Source of the DNA: Kingdonia uniflora | Lineage: Eukaryota > Streptophyta > Magnoliopsida > Ranunculales > Circaeasteraceae | Assembly (NCBI GenBank): GCA_014058105.1 | Contig: JACGCM010001329.1 | Span: forward strand, 124,001-188,000 | Reading direction: 5' to 3' | DNA length: 64,000 nucleotides | Shown here: positions 20,310 through 30,640 of the stretch, in pieces | Numbering within the stretch: the first letter of the stretch is position 1 | Layout: each line of letters opens with the position of its first letter | Program-made: the position numbers and the translations under genes | The notes under the pieces: model-generated | Seen by the model: only the letters and a program-made list of their open reading frames with translations | Databases searched by the model: none | What the model was told of the DNA's origin: nothing

Positions 20310-21559
20310 TCGTAGTTTAAGAAAACTGTTAGAGATGCTCTTAAACAGGATATTATTTATCATCAGAAAGCATTGGTTAAAGAAAGTATGTTAACCCTTT
20401 CTTTTGAAGACCTTAAACTCTATCAGGACACTGGAGTGGAGTCTTAAGTACTAACCGAATTGTTACTACAGAATCTGCTGTACATAGCAAGGCAGCTTTA
20501 GCCCATTTTATCCGTCACTCTGGGAAATCTCCTCAGAATAAACTGAATACTCTATCCGAAAATATTAAACAACATCGCCTGGCTTATCATACATCTCAAT
20601 CCAATACTAAGTTGGACTTAACCTATCTTACCCGGGGAAATAGTAAGGCTAGTCCAGAGCAAACGGCTTCTGGTAAAGACATATCAAATCAGTTGACACC
20701 TGTCAGTTTGGTAAAAACTGAAAGTCTGGTTAAACAATCAAACACTATTTACCACCCCAAATTATCCGCTATTCCTAAATCTGAATTAACCTTAGCCAAC
20801 TGGAATGCTCGTAGTAAACATCTTTACTCGACTGATCCCCCTCCAGGTTCTTCCTTAAAATCTATAAACTTTTATGGAAGTTTAGGATATTTAATCAGAA
20901 GTAACCATCCTCAGTCTGATAAGATTTGGCTATTTGAGAATGGTTTTCTTTGTATCTTGGAAGTTAATTACCTTCAGGACCTTAAAGGTTTTCCCCTTCT
21001 TCTCTATCATACTATCGCCAACCTTCAGACTATTCTGCTTTCTAACAAACCTTTCTATCTGGATATTAATATCATTCCTCTTGAATGGGTTAATTTACCT
21101 AACAAAATATGTTATTATCTCAGTCTTCACTGGATCAATATTATTATTGATTCACCTACTTTTCCATCACATTATCCAGAATCCCTACTAAATCGGTATC
21201 CTGCTTCCCGCAGATATAGGGATAATCCAACCAGCAGAGCCTATGCTCTAGCCACCTTTGAAATGTTTCAGCCTTGGAACACCCGGCACCAGATCTATGG
21301 CGAAGGTAACTATTTATGTATTATTGGCCCCTTATTCAGACCCTCTAATGGCTAATTTCTACAAAAAATTATTCAGCAACAGGTGCCCCTCAGTCTGGCC
21401 AGTGCCAAACAGGAAGAAGAAGCCAAAATATTATCTCAGCAAAACCCCCCTCTTTTTGTTTATTTCCAATCCCATCAGGAATTGACACCTGGAACATCTC
21501 CAGACCCTTTTCCCCATCCTGAGCAAATATGGTGGAATGGGCTTGATTATAAAAGTTGA
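20310..21559 (+). pseudogene. pararetroviral downstream ORF (florendovirus ORF2-like)
   Basis: 20310-20448 encodes an open piece (DALKQDIIYHQKALV, ending DTGVES). From 20453 a second frame runs AALAHFIRHSG, then WNARSKHLYSTDPPPGSSL, FYGSLGYLIRSNHPQ and NYLCIIGPLFRPSNG to TAA 21353, and continues in frame to TGA 21557. Florendoviruses have an ORF of unknown function at this place downstream of RNase H. Assignment is by position and general recognition. No catalytic motif seen. Its 3' end is duplicated. Confidence 0.65.
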
Positions 21560-21983
21560 CTACACTCCACAAGCCAACTTTAAGCAGTATATCGACACTC
21601 GGTATGGCTAGAGCCTATGCTCTAGCCACCTTTAAAATATTTTAGCCTTGGAACACCCGACACCAGATCTATGCCGAAGGTAACTATTTATGTATTATTG
21701 GCCCCTTATTCAGACCCTCTAATGGCTAATTTCTACAAAAAATTATTCAGCAACAGGTGCCCCTCAGTCTGGCCAGTGTCAAACAGGAAGAAGAAGCCGA
21801 AATATTAGCTCAGCAAAAACCCTCTTTTTTTGTTTATTTCCAATCCCATCAGGAATTGACACCTGGAACATCTCCAGACCCTTTTCCCCATCCTGATCAA
21901 ATATAGTGGAATGGGCTTGATTATGAAACTTGACTACCCTCCACAAGCCAACTTTAAACAGTATATCAGCACTCGGTATGTTA
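21236..21983 (+). repeat. 374-bp tandem duplication in the viral ORF2 end
   Basis: Copy 1 is 21236-21609 and copy 2 is 21610 to about 21983, both starting AGAGCCTATGCTCTAGCC and ending near CACTCGGTATG. The copies are nearly identical and differ by scattered substitutions. Both keep the TAA after CCCTCTAATGGC, so that stop predates the duplication. Confidence 0.92.
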
Positions 21984-22158
21984 AGATAAGTAGTACCTAT
22001 CAGCCAGATTACAACAGTCCTCCAGCACTCAGTACAAAATATCAGTGTCCTGATCTTGTGGGACCCGCTGAATACTTCGCCGAAGAATCGTATACTCAGC
22101 ACTCAGAACGCACTAAGAATACCTCCGTCATCACTTTATCCAAAAGTCAAAAGCAACC

Positions 22159-22305
22159 ACTATGAGGGCTCTACCAACCACTATGAGGGATCCACCAAAT
22201 ACTATGTAGGATCCACCAAATACTATGTGGGATCCACCAACCACTTTGTGAGACCAACAGAACACTTTGTGGGACCAGAAAACTACTATGTGGGACCCGA
22301 CGACC
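22159..22305 (+). promoter_or_regulatory. seven 21-bp repeats upstream of the viral TATA box
   Basis: The core ACTATG/ACTTTG starts at 22159, 22180, 22201, 22222, 22243, 22264 and 22285, with no indel. Units resemble CCACCAAATACTATGTGGGAT. They end about 12 bp before the TATA box, so an enhancer role in the viral promoter is likely. In one frame they also encode a heptapeptide repeat (N/K-H/Y-Y/F-V/E-G-S/P-T). Confidence 0.75.
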
Positions 22306-22317
22306 ACTTACCTCGCC

Positions 22318-22325
22318 TATATAAG
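22318..22325 (+). promoter_or_regulatory. pararetroviral TATA box
   Basis: TATATAAG in GCCTATATAAGGAGC, directly after the 21-bp repeats and upstream of the leader. It fits the single pregenomic RNA promoter of Caulimoviridae. Confidence 0.8.
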
Positions 22326-23103
22326 GAGCTTGAAGACTTAGTTTTATGTACGCTTTCATTTACGCATTTACTTCACACTTTCATTTCACTCTTTCATTCC
22401 CCACTCTTATTTTCTCAGTTCTAAGTTCTAAGCTGTAAGTTTGTAAGCTGTAAGCTGTAAGCTATCTGTACATCTTCTACCCTCTGTAAGTCTTCTATTA
22501 TCTAAATAAAGCTTTAAAGTTTATTTATATAGTCTGTTTATAAATATTCACAGCGTCTACACACACCCCTGAGGGTGTCTTCATAGGTGAGAGGGCCTGA
22601 AAGGGCATCCTCATAACCTTAGTTTAGTTTTATGTTCTAGTATATTTGTATAGTAAGCTTATTTGATCATCTGAATTCGTCTGTTTTATTCCAAGTATCA
22701 TAGGTTAGTCCTCCCCAGGGATGTTTAAACCAACGGTTGTTCTCTAACAGCTCTACCTAGTATTCCTCTTGTAGGAAAAATGGTATCTGTTACAGTCGCA
22801 TTAAACAGTTGGGTAGCCTCTGGCTACATACTTGTTGAAAGAACAACAAAGTTCTTTTATGATCTGAATAGTAAGTATTTTTAAGTATTTTCCTTGTTTA
22901 TGTTTTTAATAATCTAAATAGTAAGTGCTTTTCTTGTATTAGTTTTGTATGATCTAAATAGTAACTGTTTGTACTGTTTAAGTTTTGTATGATCTGAATA
23001 GTGTTTGTTTTTACTGTTTAAAATAAACTGTTTATAGTTTAAAACCTCAGTTTGTTTCGTTTTAGTTCCTTAGCCGTTCTGATTAGATCTTCCCCCTTTT
23101 CAT
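22326..23103 (+). other. pararetroviral transcript start region, leader and internal repeats
   Basis: No long ORF. At 22427-22480 there are short (T)AAGCTGTAAG repeats. At 22861, 22911, 22951 and 22991 the unit (G/A)ATCT(G/A)AATAGT recurs with spacing 50, 40 and 40. Short upstream ORFs are present, as expected in a pregenomic RNA leader. Confidence 0.65.
22505..22510 (+). terminator. pararetroviral polyadenylation signal
   Basis: AATAAA in CTAAATAAAGCTTT, about 180 bp after the TATA box. Caulimoviridae transcripts pass this signal once and are polyadenylated on the second pass, giving terminal redundancy. Confidence 0.65.
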
Positions 23104-23116
23104 TGGTATCAGAGCC
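23104..23116 (+). other. tRNA-Met primer binding site of the pararetrovirus
   Basis: TGGTATCAGAGCC is complementary to the 3' end of plant initiator tRNA-Met and by convention marks nucleotide 1 of Caulimoviridae genomes. It is not a copia PBS: no LTR end precedes it, and it follows the viral leader. Confidence 0.9.
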
Positions 23117-23218
23117 ATGTGTGGCTAATCATATGGTTCGCGTAGGTATGATAAGTCTCGTATGAGAACCTAGGTATACCTTACTGTGTATCTTTGTTCT
23201 TGGTGAAATATATTAAAA

Positions 23219-23244
23219 ACATATACATATATATATATATATAT
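23219..23244. repeat. TA-rich run, right border of the pararetrovirus
   Basis: ATATACATATATATATATATATAT follows about 100 bp after the viral primer site. Beyond it the sequence matches inverted C2 about 36960 (CTTGACATGTATGTAGGTCGAG), so element D resumes here. Confidence 0.85.
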
Positions 23245-24641
23245 GGAAGAATGATAAATACCTTGACATGTATGTAGGTCGAGAGTGAGAGGCACTTGAC
23301 CTATATGCAGAATCTATTTTTAAGATGGGTAGTTCGTCTATTAATGAGGTATCGACCTCTGGTCGGACGAATGAGTCTGATTATGAAGGGGAAGTAGGAT
23401 TGGAACAATTCCTGAGTTTCCCTGGCCAATTGGTATCTTATCCTCCGGGTTCGGATGCCTTTAAAGAGTTTTGTAAAGCCAAGGCGGCTGTAGGAGGGAA
23501 GTGGGGCAACTGTATAGAGTTTGCTAGTAGGCAGTTTAGGGGTTGTATGGTAGCGGAGGGGGAAGAGTATTTTTATCTGCTGGCAAATTTGGAAGTAGAA
23601 TAATGAGATAGGGGGGTATAGATGTATCAATCTCGTTAGAATATTTCAATGGGGAGCTCCGGAGTGATCTCTCAGAGGGTTTTCTGTGTTACCTATCTCA
23701 ATTAGAGTATGGGTTGAGCCTTCCCCTCACCAATTTGGCAAAGGGGATTATGAATGCAATTGGAGCATGTCCTGTTCAATTGAATGGAAAATGTGGGAGA
23801 TAATAACTGTGGGTGACCATCTGAATGAAAGATGGGAAAGGGAGGAAAAAGTGAGGAGGTTAACCCCTGAGGACATTTTGTAGTTTTACGGGGTAAAGAA
23901 TTTTAAAGTCAGTGGTGGATCATATTTCTGTGCGAGTGCAACTCGGCTCCGTTTTTTCGATCTGAATTCGGCAGGTCGTACCTGGAATGATAATGTCATA
24001 TGGATGAAGGGTAATTTCCTTCACAGAGGTGACATTGAACCTCTGGATCTTTGGTTTAGAACTATAAGATAAATTAAGTATAGACATGCATGGATAAAAT
24101 TATTGTTATGTTTTGCTGACAACTGTAGTTGATAGTAAAAATATTGGTATTGCAGGTGTGAAGTCTACAGTGGAAAGGAAGGAATCCCTGTTGGACAAAG
24201 TTGCTGAGGAGGAGACTGAACTTGAACTTCTGTTGGATGGACTCGGCCTGTGTAGAAAAAAAAGGGTTGATTGTAAGTCGGATAAGGATAGGAAGGTTAA
24301 GTCTACCAGGTCGATGGTGAGGGCTGATGAAGGAAAAAAGCAAGTAAGTGGTGAGGAGGTTCAAACTAATTTGTCCAAGACTCCTGGATCGGGCAGTTCG
24401 GCTCAGTCGAATCTCATGACGAGCAAGATAGCTCAAAATTTTCTGAAAATACTGATGTTAAAGTCTTTGCCGGCCTCGGGCGCCACAGAAAGTGGTGAGG
24501 TCGCAAAAGAGAAGAGGAGGAGGGTCAAATCCTCTGGGGAGAAGGTCATTGAGGTGCGACCTGTTGCGGTGGATGACCTTAGGGAGGTCTAGGCATGGGC
24601 CAGGTTGGCGGCTCTCCATGGAAAAAAAGATACGAGCAAGA

Positions 24642-24718
24642 TGGTAAGTTCTATTAATTGGGAAAGAGTCGTTTTATGTATTTCGAGCTAATCACTAAGA
24701 TTGATTCATTTTATTCAG
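24642..24718 (+). other. predicted intron in the D aORF2 gene
   Basis: Donor ACAAGATG/GTAAGT and acceptor TTTATTCAG/GTCACTC are clean GT-AG sites. C1 has GCAAAATG/GTAGGT and TTTGCAG/GTTGCTC at the corresponding place, with homologous exons on both sides. Confidence 0.65.
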
Positions 24719-25549
24719 GTCACTCATCTCGTGAAGAGGATTTGGCTCGGTATTGAAGAAGAAAAATTTGAGCTGAAGAAGGTGAAGAATGAGCTTGAGA
24801 AAGAACTAGCACTAGCCAAAACTGAAGCCATGAAGGAAGTTAGGCAGCTGAAGACCTCTCATGTCGTGGCGATCGACTAGCAACAGGTCGAGGCAAAAGC
24901 TAATCTAGACGAGATGGTTGAGGAGTGTGATAGACTGGGTCGTCACTTGATGCTGAAGGGCTATTCCGAGGAGAAGGTGGATGCCATTAAACATTGAGGA
25001 GGAAGATAAGGATGAAGCAGATGCGGTGGGGATCGTGGACAGTTTGGATGGTGTTTCCCACCAGACGGTGCTCGATAATCAAGGGGATGACGTCAAACTC
25101 CTAGAAGGTGGTAGTGAGAAGGTTAGGTAGACACGTGTTTTGTATAAATATTTGTAAATTGTTTGAATTGCATCTGGGGAAGAAACTTCTGTAGATTGGC
25201 TTTGTTTTACAAACTTTTTGTTGGTAGTTAGAGAGATAAGTCTCAGAATAAATAACCTAGAGTCTGCAGGTTAGATCGAAATAGGTTTTTCGACTTGCAT
25301 GTTACACCAACGTTTAGCTATCAAGTAAATAGGATAGAAATGCATGGTAAAAATCCAATGCTATTAATACAGAGTAATATACCGAAAGTATGTACCTTGT
25401 ATGCCGAAAAAAGGTTCATGAAGTGTCTATCTGGTAAGGAACTCCATACCTTTAGTCTAAAAGTATTTGGAAGCAGTTGTTTAGACACTACATAGTCCCA
25501 TTAGAAACGTAGTATGTATATATTCAAAGGCTTTTCCTAAATCAAATTG

Positions 25550-25575
25550 TACAAAAACTTGTTATATTTCCCAGG
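25550..25575 (+). other. predicted splice acceptor before coiled-coil exon 4 of aORF2
   Basis: TTATATTTCCCAG/GTCAAATTGG. C1 (GTGCAG/GCCGAATTGG) and C2 (GATGTAG/GTTGAA) have acceptors at the same place relative to the coding sequence. Confidence 0.55.
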
Positions 25576-26984
25576 TCAAATTGGATTCATCTCGCGCACG
25601 TAAGGACAACGTACTTATGTGTAATCGGGAATTTGCAAAGCAGCTTGATAGGATGAAGGAGGCAAACGAGAATAGAGAGGATCAATACATAAAAGCGTAT
25701 TTCTGACTTATGAAGTTGACCCAGGCTATTTCTGACCTGACTCTTCAGGTCGAGGAGAAAGATTCTGAGATAAAGAAGGGATTAAAAGAGCTATCCGAGG
25801 CAGCAGAACGTGTCGAGAAGCTTTAACATCAGGTTAAAGTATCAGTTGTGAAGGGTAATCAGGCTGACATGGCTCAATACCGTATTCAGGCGCTAGAACA
25901 ATCAGAGGAATAATTTTGATATGATCTTCATAGATGTAGGAATGAGCTAGAGCGAATGAGACAAAAATTCCTCGAAAAGGACCATGAATTAAGGGTAGCT
26001 CGAGAAAATCTATCGGCTTCGGAGGCCGCAGCTAAACATTTGCAAACAGCCCTCCCCACCAAGGATATGGAATTCGGAGAAATACAACGAAGGTGCGACG
26101 ACTTAAACGAGAGAGTTGCCCGACTTAAAGCCAAAAAGGACTAAGCCATTGCTCGTGCCAAGAAAGTCGAGGCTAGAGAGTATTCAGGGGGAAGTAAAAC
26201 TGAGGTTAAGGTTCCTTTAGTTTGAGGGGATGTAGTTAGTCTCTCAGGTCGAATTAGAGAGTTAAAGAGTGACGTATCTTGTATTCAGGGGCATGTTCAG
26301 AAGGGAAATACAAATTTGAGGGATTGCCAGCATAAATTAGATGCTGCTCTTGTCAGGGAGAAAGTTTTGGAAGGGGAGATTAAAGCAAAGGAATTGCTGG
26401 TGAAGAGGAAAGAAGAATTATTGAAAGATCTGCCAACTAGGGAAGAGTTGAACGCATACATTGGGAGACTTCGTGCTCGTGTAGTAGACTTAGAAGCCAT
26501 GAACCTAGCTGAGTCAGCGAAGTATATTGCCAAGTTGGAAGAAGATGTAATCTATCATTATAAGGTTGATGCATAAATAATTGAATGGAAGAATGATTAC
26601 GCTAGGTTAAAGTCACGCCTCGAGAGGTTGAAGGAGAGATTTGCAACCATGGAAGTACTTGATGCATCTCGATCCGACCTGTTAAGGGTGATCATCGCAT
26701 ATTTTGTAAAGGAAGTAAAAAGACTTGAGTCAGAACGAGATACCTTGTTCAAAACTCTGTCGGATAAGGGATGAATCTGTGGAGTTAAGATAGATCAAGG
26801 GGACTGTCTGGGCATCATGGAGACCCAATTAGGCCCTCGAACTGCTGAATCAATAGAACAAGGTAGAGCTGTTGTGTACCGCGAACTGAAAAAGGGACCA
26901 CTTGATGTGTGGGGAATCGCTGCTGACACTCCCCTAGTATAAACTAATCCTTTGTAATATGAATTTGACCTGAAAATAAATAGT

Positions 26985-27500
26985 ATATGTCGCAGACACA
27001 TTAAAATAGATAAAAGCTAGTATGACCATTGCCTTATCTTATGCCTGGTGGGGTCTTTAATATAAAACAAATTATTTATATTCGTTTTAATCGCAGAAAT
27101 AGATTGAGTTAAACCAAGTTGAAACTTGATTTAAACTATAGAAATGTCACAGACATATTAAAAGAGATGAAAGCTAATATGACCCCTTACTTTATCTTAT
27201 GCATGGCTGAGTCTTTGATATGAAACAAGTTGTTACACTTGCTACAATCGTAGAGATGTAAAGAATCAGCTGAACCAAGTGATATCCTTGATCCAGCCTA
27301 CTAAAATGATCCAAAAAGGTTGAAAAAGATGAAGACTAGTATAACCTTTTCCTTACCTCTTGTTTGGTCGAGTCTTTGATATGAAACAAGTTTTTACACT
27401 TGCTACAATCACAGAGATGTAGTAAAAGATGCCAATCAAGTGATATCCTTGATTGAACTTAGAAAAGATTGATTGTAAGCTAGTATTATCTATGCTTGAA
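26985..27500 (-). repeat. about 157-162 bp tandem repeat after pol of D
   Basis: The anchor TAT(G/A)ACC..TT.C.TTA.CTT recurs at 27021, 27178 and 27340, with a remnant near 27480. It has the same period and the same words as the C1 array when inverted (CTTTGATATGAAACAAGTT = AACTTGTTTCATATCAAAG). Sits between aORF2 and the pol end. Confidence 0.82.
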
Positions 27501-27654
27501 TCTATATAGTATGGACGAATGTTTGTAAAGAGAATGACGTTGTTCAAAAAAACTTTCATTGATAATTTCAGAATTTACATTGGATGGAGATAAGAATCTC
27601 ACTTTTGGAATTTAAAAACAAACAACAAATATTGGAAATGGAGTAGTAAGACGC

Positions 27655-30177
27655 CTAACAATAGTACCGTTTTAGTTGTCTAGTACTCCAAGGATATAGA
27701 ATGGGGATTCCCTCTTCTGTCATGAGATAGTATGATCAAAGGCTTGAGAGACTTGTAATAATGAATGAACCCTCCCAATTGTCAGCTAATTTTCCAGCGT
27801 GAGGCTCTTTACGATGTTGAAAAATTTCTCTGAGAACGAAATCTCTGATTTGGAAAGTATGGCTCTTGACTCGGTTATTGTACGACCTGGCAAGCATATG
27901 ATGATATCGACCTAGATTAGTGATGGCGCATTCCCTGGTCTCATCTATCATATTGAGGTTGCAAGCCAATTTGAACTCATTTTCCTTGTCAGTTAGCTCG
28001 TGATCACGAACTGGATGATGATATTCAGAAGGAATGACTGCCTCAGTGCCATAAGGAAGGAGGAATGGGGTACACCCAGTGGATTATCGGGGAGTGGTTT
28101 GATACTCCCACAGGACGTTAGGTAGTTTGCGAACCCAATTTCCTTTTTTTGTGAGTGAAGCTATTTTTTGAGTCCATCCACGATGGTTTTGTTGGTGATT
28201 TCGGCTTGGCCTTTGCCTTGAGGATAATATGGATTTGATGGTGAGTAGATGATATTGTGGTGATTTTAGAAGGTTAAGACCTTATCTCCCATAAATTGAG
28301 GCCCGTTATTGATTCGAATTTGGTGAGGGCACCCGAATCGAGTAATTTTGTGGTTCCAGATAAAAGAGATGACCTCTTCTTCTCTGGATTGAAATAGTGG
28401 AATTGCTTCCACCCATTTTATAAAGTAATCGGTAGCTACGAGTAGGTGACGGCGATTACCTAGAGAGTTTGGGAATTCGCCGACGAGGTCTAGTGCCCCT
28501 ATTTTAAATTGCCAGAAAACCTTGCTTGCATGGAGTTCGAGCGCAGGGACGCATATCATATGTCCATATCTCTGGCAGGTATTGCATCTGCGGGGATACT
28601 CTTCTTCTTGCTTTCGGATTCTAGGCTAGAATACTCCTTGAGTTATAGCTCGGTTCGCTAATGACCTACCTGCGGTGTGGGAGCCACAAGTTCCTTCGTG
28701 TAGTTCCCATAGCAGTTTGTCTACTTTAAACTTTGAGAGGCACTTGAGGTAAGTCCCTGTAACGGAGGAGGCGGTAAAGCATACCGTTCTGAGTAATTTA
28801 ACGCTTTGAGTTGTTGATCAACTGTCGGTACTCTTTTAGATCTACTGGGAGTGGTCCTTTGCACTTGTCAAAACTGAGGTAGGCTAAGAAAGGCTTTTGC
28901 CAATCGTCGTCTCCCCCTTTATCACCTCCAGTGTTAATCATTCATATAGATATATGATCAATACTGAGGGTTGAAATGATTTTGATATGGAGATATCGAG
29001 CTTCTATTCCCAAGACCATAGCTAGATATGCCAAGGAATCTGCATGCCTATTTTCATCTCGAGGAAGATATTCGAGAGTTTCTTTCGCGAACTTACTCAT
29101 CCTATCTACAACGAGAGCTGCATATTCGATCATCTTTTCGTTCTTCTTGTATTGCTTGGAATAATGATGAACGTTAAGTAATGAATCGTTGTAAACTGAG
29201 AGTTCGGGGACATCGAGCTCAAGTACGAGGTCTAGTTCGTGAATGAAAGCTTTATACTCGGTTACATTATTTGAGGCCCCAAAATCCAAGCGGATTGATT
29301 TCTTAATTCTGTCATTAGAAGGGGTAATCAAAAAAATCCCGATCCCTAACCCTGCGGGTCCTGCTAATCCATCTGTGAGAAGCCTCCACCCTGATGTAGT
29401 GATCCAGTAAGCTCTTTCATCGAATGGCCTGGGGGTTGAATTTTCTGGCATGTTTTCGGTAAGGTCTGGATTGTGCTCCTCCCACTCGGGATCCTCCACT
29501 GGAAAATCCACGAGAAAATCGGTAACGGTCTGAACTTTTTCGGAATGACGCTGTTCGAACTTGATATCATATTCTCCCAAACTGACTGACCATTCTTGTA
29601 CTCTTCCTGACTTTTTTTTTTGGGACAGAACTTCTCAAAGTGGGTAGTTTGTCATAACTTTGACGAAATGTGCTTGGAAGTAGTGCTTGAGTTTCTGCGA
29701 AGTGTAAACAAGGGTGAGAAGAAGTTTCTCAATTTTAAAGTACATCGTTTCTACTGGTGTGAGTGTTTTGCTAATGAAGAAGACTGGCTTCTCTATTTTC
29801 CCTTCCAGGCAAATGAGAACCGAGCTGAGTGAAGTATCTGTGACTGCTATGTAGATTATCAGTTCCACATTACCAACTGAGGTGCTCATTATGGGAGGCC
29901 TCCTCAAATATATTTTGAGATCCTGAAAAGCTGCTTCGCATTCGGGTGTCCACGTAACTTTTGTAGTTGGCTAAACCTTTCTTCATTTGGTACATCCACG
30001 GAGTAATAGGAATAGCCAACGGCAGCGGTCTAAAGATTTAGAAACGAAATGGTTGATCGCGGCAATCTTGCCAAAAAGTTTTTGAACGTCTTTTGTTGTC
30101 TTTGGAGAAGGCATGCCGAGGAGAGCCTAAATTTGATTTGGATCGGCCTCAATCCCTTTGATTAGCTATGAGCTCAA
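27655..30177 (-). pseudogene. D pol: RT end, two RNase H domains and integrase
   Basis: Starts within the RT thumb (LLGMPSPKTTKDVQKLFG), then RNase H (KIEKPVFFISKTLTP), a linker, the second RNase H (LLTDGLAGP, NNVTEYKAFIH, VYNDSLL, HADSLAYLA), the zinc region and the integrase core. First Asp present (GALDLVGEF), second Asp changed to Asn (RINNGPQF), Glu present (GQAEITNK). The frame ends at TAG 27655. The region before 30177 lacks the RT palm: the sequence passes directly from the post-protease linker to the RT end. No chromodomain. Confidence 0.87.
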
Positions 30178-30640
30178 ATTTTCTGTAATTGCTATGCGGC
30201 CAATCTGTCTGAAGTATCTAGGATGGCAGAAATAGTATTTTTACAAGCTCGAGAGAGTTTCTGACTACCTCTGGTCTCATAAATACTGTTATCGTGTTTT
30301 AATCGGAGTGCTTAATGATAGGTGGAAGTGATTGCTTCTATATTGTGTATCTAGCAGCAGCCCATAATCTCAAGATAGCGAGACTTGGCATTGATAACCT
30401 AGAAAACTACGTCGATAGTGACTGGTCCTGCGATAATAGGTAAGATAATCTTGCCTACTCGTTCCTCCCTGGAGCTATTGAACCCATTGATGTCTGTGTC
30501 ACTCTGAATGACTTGGTCGGCCAAACCCATCTGGTCGATCGTACTCTAAAAAAGAATTTCAATACCACTTCTGGTATCGATCATCATTGCGTGCATAACA
30601 AACTGCTTCATCTTGAGCATTATGACTAACGCATCATGAT
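30178..30640 (-). pseudogene. D aspartic protease and linker
   Basis: Reads MHAMMIDTRSGIEILF, where the catalytic DTG is DTR, then INGFNSSREERVGKIILP and a flap/late region ending near MPRDYGLLL-like decayed sequence. Collinear with the E protease, which retains DTG. The linker ends at about 30178, where RT should begin; an RT block of roughly 800 bp is missing relative to A2. Confidence 0.75.

Larger units (their letters stand above)
17737..23217 (+). mobile_element. endogenous pararetrovirus segment, Caulimoviridae, florendovirus-like
   Basis: A linear viral segment without LTRs: tail of the structural region, aspartic protease, RT, RNase H, a second ORF, promoter repeats with TATA box, leader, and a TGGTATCAGAGCC primer site. 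Movement protein and most of the capsid are absent. Sequence style (KNYSTIKKEML, KNLVS, SLPDFLTREFLQ) and gene order fit florendoviruses. Stops and one frameshift show it is inactive. It lies in element D between TA runs. Confidence 0.87.
23325..26942 (+). pseudogene. aORF2 of D: spliced antisense gene, globular domain plus coiled coils
   Basis: ATG 23325 follows an acceptor ATGTAG/GTCGAG at 23277. Exon 1 (to about 24056) encodes STSGRTNESDYEGE, FCKAKAAVGGKWGN, FLCYLSQLEYGLSLPLTNLA, IGACPVQLNG and WNDNVIWMKGNF, with a frameshift near 23605 and a TAG near 23881. Exon 2 (from 24155) is Lys/Glu/Ser-rich. Exon 3 (24719 to about 25129) and exon 4 (25576-26942) are heptad-rich coiled coils, ending WGIAADTPLV. 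The LP.....VL......PVQLNGN layout recalls the antisense 'putative gypsy type transposon' proteins of Tat-like elements. Its role is unknown. Collinear with C1 and C2. Confidence 0.68.

Noticed and set aside
21390..22102. Minus-strand open frames of 60 and 107 codons with similar sequence
   Set aside because: They are shadows of the duplicated viral ORF2 end on the other strand.
22056..22424. Open frame with a heptapeptide repeat as a viral protein
   Set aside because: It runs through the TATA box and transcript start region and is in a different frame from ORF2; kept only as an alternative explanation for the 21-bp spacing.
23104..23116. TGGTATCAGAGCC as the primer site of a copia element
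   Set aside because: No LTR end precedes it and it follows the pararetroviral leader; it is the viral tRNA-Met site.
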